From positions 1 through 30,359 of the forward strand of contig DANS01000043.1 in NCBI GenBank assembly GCA_002497345.1: a stretch of 30,359 nt of DNA, in the 5' to 3' direction. The translations under genes were made by a program, and so were the position numbers. A model generated the notes under the pieces. It was not told the DNA's origin, did not search any database, and was given only the letters and a program-made list of their open reading frames with translations. Below, piece after piece: positions 28,766 to 30,359 of this stretch. Positions within the stretch are counted from its first letter, which is position 1. Every line of letters starts with the position of its first letter. The stretch comes from Thermoproteus sp. UBA157 (GTDB lineage Archaea > Thermoproteota > Thermoprotei > Thermoproteales > Thermoproteaceae).

Positions 28766-30206
28766 GCCAGAAGCTCGCCCTCTTGTCGGGACACGCCAGA
28801 TCGCGCAAATCGCCGCCGCCTACATCGGCCTCTGAATCGAGCGGCACGCCCAGGGCGTCGGCCTCGACTATCTGGGATATCTTCAAGCCGCAATCGTTGT
28901 CGCCGCTCCAAGGCACCTCGACTATCTTGCCCTCCTCTATTGCCCTCTTGGCGTCCTCGAGCCTTTCAGCCTTGACCACGGAGGCCCTAAGCCTCTCCCA
29001 AGCAGTGCGCCTTAAATTCTCCTCGACATCCGCCAAGAGCTTCTTAACGGCGTCTTCGAGCTCGTCGAGGGCGACGGAGTATTTCTCGAGGGTATCCCTC
29101 CTGACCATCACGACCGATTTCCCCTCGACGTCTTTCTTCCCTATCTCGATCCTCAGCGGCACGCCCTTTAGCTCCCAATAGTAGAACTTCCAACCGGGCG
29201 TCTTGTCCTCCCTGTCGTCGAGGTAGGCCCTCACGCCCGCGGCCTTGAGCCTCTCCAACACGCTGGTCGCGGCGTCCATGACGACCTTCCTCTCCTCGCC
29301 GTATATGATGGGCACTATCACGACCTGGATGGGCGCCACAGCGGGCGGGAGCGTCGTCCCGGCGTTATCGCCGTGTATTATTAGCATCGCCGCTATGATC
29401 CTCTCGCTTATTCCATACGACGTTGTGTGGACGTAGTCGTGGCTACCGTCGGGCTTGAGGTAGGTTACCTCGAAGACCTTCGAGAAATTAGTGCCGAGGT
29501 AATGGACGGTGCCTATCTGCAGAGTCCTGCCGTCGGGCAATACGGTATCGAAGGCTATGGTGTAGACAGCCCCAGCGAACTTATCCCACTCCGGCCTCTG
29601 CGATATGAGGTACGGGATGCAGAGCTTGTCGAAGATCTTCTTGTAGATATCGACCGCTAGCCTCACTTGCCTCTCGGCATCCTCCCTATCTGCGTGGGCC
29701 GTGTGCGCCTCCTTGAACATGCTTATCTCCCTGACTCTTATCATGGGGTTCGTCATCTTGGTCTCCGCTCTAAAAACGCTGACGATCTGGTACACGGCCA
29801 ACGGGAGGTCCTTGTGATCCTGTATCCACAACTTGAACATGGGCATCATGGCCGTCTCAGACGTAGGCCTCAGTATCAGCCTCTCCCCCGCCTCGCCGCC
29901 CTTGGAGACCCAGAAGACCTCGGACTCGAAGCCCCTTATGTGCTGGGACTCCTTGCTGAAGAACTCGTAGGGTATAAATACGGGGAAGAGGACCTCCTGG
30001 TGGCCCGTCGAGTCGTGGAGCTCCCTGATTATGGCCTCGACGTTCCTCCTGATCTTCACGCCATAGGGCCTCCAGACGAAGGCGCCCTTTACGGGGTACC
30101 TTATATCGTATATCTCGGCCTCGCGCAGAAGCCAATGGAACCACTCCATCAAATTACCGCTGAGCTTATCCCTGGGATGGGGCCTCGCGGCTCTGATCAA
30201 CTGCAT
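28743..30206 (-). CDS. proS: Prolyl-tRNA synthetase (archaeal/eukaryotic type)
   Basis: This 487-aa class II synthetase charges tRNA-Pro. Visible features are motif 2 around VFRAETKMTNPMIRVRE, the proline/ATP segment LRPTSETAM, the HTTSYG and HGDNAG segments of motif 3, the HGTP anticodon-binding domain (about 285-380), and a C-terminal domain ending in Tyr, as in archaeal ProRS. The ATG at 30206 is chosen because a TATA element (gcttttaag, near 30230) is 24 nt upstream. The longer frame from the ATG at 30236 would place that element inside the coding region. Confidence 0.95.
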   Translation of the reverse strand: MQLIRAARPHPRDKLSGNLMEWFHWLLREAEIYDIRYPVKGAFVWRPYGVKIRRNVEAIIRELHDSTGHQEVLFPVFIPYEFFSKESQHIRGFESEVFWVSKGGEAGERLILRPTSETAMMPMFKLWIQDHKDLPLAVYQIVSVFRAETKMTNPMIRVREISMFKEAHTAHADREDAERQVRLAVDIYKKIFDKLCIPYLISQRPEWDKFAGAVYTIAFDTVLPDGRTLQIGTVHYLGTNFSKVFEVTYLKPDGSHDYVHTTSYGISERIIAAMLIIHGDNAGTTLPPAVAPIQVVIVPIIYGEERKVVMDAATSVLERLKAAGVRAYLDDREDKTPGWKFYYWELKGVPLRIEIGKKDVEGKSVVMVRRDTLEKYSVALDELEDAVKKLLADVEENLRRTAWERLRASVVKAERLEDAKRAIEEGKIVEVPWSGDNDCGLKISQIVEADALGVPLDSEADVGGGDLRDLACPDKRASFWLRLSERY

Positions 30207-30283
30207 GAGGTTCGTCACGATCCGACTTAAAAGCATCTACGGCGCTGTCCTCAACAAGCAATAGGCGCTCTTTTCATAACCAT

Positions 30284-30359
30284 ATGAGCGAGGCCCTCGA
30301 AGACGCCTTAAAGGCCCTAGAGAGAGCCATAGTGGAGCTCGATGCGCGACGTCGATGGC
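30284..30359 (+). CDS. 5' part of a gene, cut by the window edge
   Basis: An ATG at 30284 opens a frame running off the window, with 25 codons visible. The start reads MSEALEDALKALERAIVEL, a charged amphipathic helix. It is divergent from proS with 77 bp between starts. Only weak AT-rich sequence lies about 25 nt upstream. The family cannot be named. Confidence 0.5.
   Translation, partial: MSEALEDALKALERAIVELDARRRW

Noticed and set aside
1..30359. CRISPR array, insertion sequence, integrase, attachment site or replication origin
   Set aside because: No direct-repeat/spacer pattern, transposase or terminal repeats were seen. The CAU tRNA has no integrase or repeated 3' end nearby.

Overview
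The window looks like chromosomal DNA from a hyperthermophilic crenarchaeon of the Thermoproteales, probably a Thermoproteus or Pyrobaculum relative. This rests on a CAU tRNA with a noncanonical intron, archaeal S25e and S26e, TBP, Hjc, an archaeal family-B DNA polymerase, CTP-dependent riboflavin kinase and archaeal lipid genes. The DNA is GC-rich. Start codons (often GTG or TTG) commonly lie 22-28 nt downstream of a TATA box, so most transcripts are probably leaderless. No CRISPR array, insertion sequence, integrase or rRNA was seen. Genus is inference.

Layout. 145-1810: intron-containing tRNA, an SRPBCC-like protein, and a methyltransferase-like protein with a small Cys-containing partner. 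1887-5265: class V aminotransferase, MFS transporter and a thermopsin-family secreted protein. 5320-11349: thiol and sulfur genes: a Cys-rich thioredoxin with an 8-Cys partner, a membrane-anchored DsbA-like protein with an MFS transporter, a PurM/HypE-like ATPase, DsrE, TusA, a GNAT acetyltransferase and a cysteine-synthase-family enzyme. 11451-15467: an 18-codon candidate microgene, a HerA-family ATPase, and an operon of geranylgeranyl reductase, class II aldolase and riboflavin kinase.

15566-19781: Hjc, a UPF0173 hydrolase, TBP with an unknown Cys4 protein, S25e, a wHTH regulator with an unknown partner, and a small gene broken by an early stop. 19847-23743: the upper mevalonate pathway (thiolase-like protein, DUF35 Zn-ribbon/OB protein and HMG-CoA synthase on one strand, HMG-CoA reductase divergent). 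23736-30359: a Roadblock-like protein, DNA polymerase B, an unknown acidic-tailed protein, CDP-alcohol phosphatidyltransferase, S26e with a TrmY-like SPOUT protein, prolyl-tRNA synthetase, and the start of one more gene.

Lipid synthesis recurs: mevalonate entry, geranylgeranyl reductase and a CDP-alcohol phosphatidyltransferase. The most striking observation is that the thiolase-like protein of the mevalonate cluster lacks the nucleophilic Cys (Asp83 there) and the GHP-motif His (Asn320), though it sits beside intact HMG-CoA synthase, DUF35 and HMG-CoA reductase. Other leads are the DsrE/TusA/PurM-like sulfur cluster, two candidate micro-transcripts, an interrupted gene, and the fact that eight of nine convergent gene pairs overlap at their stop ends.
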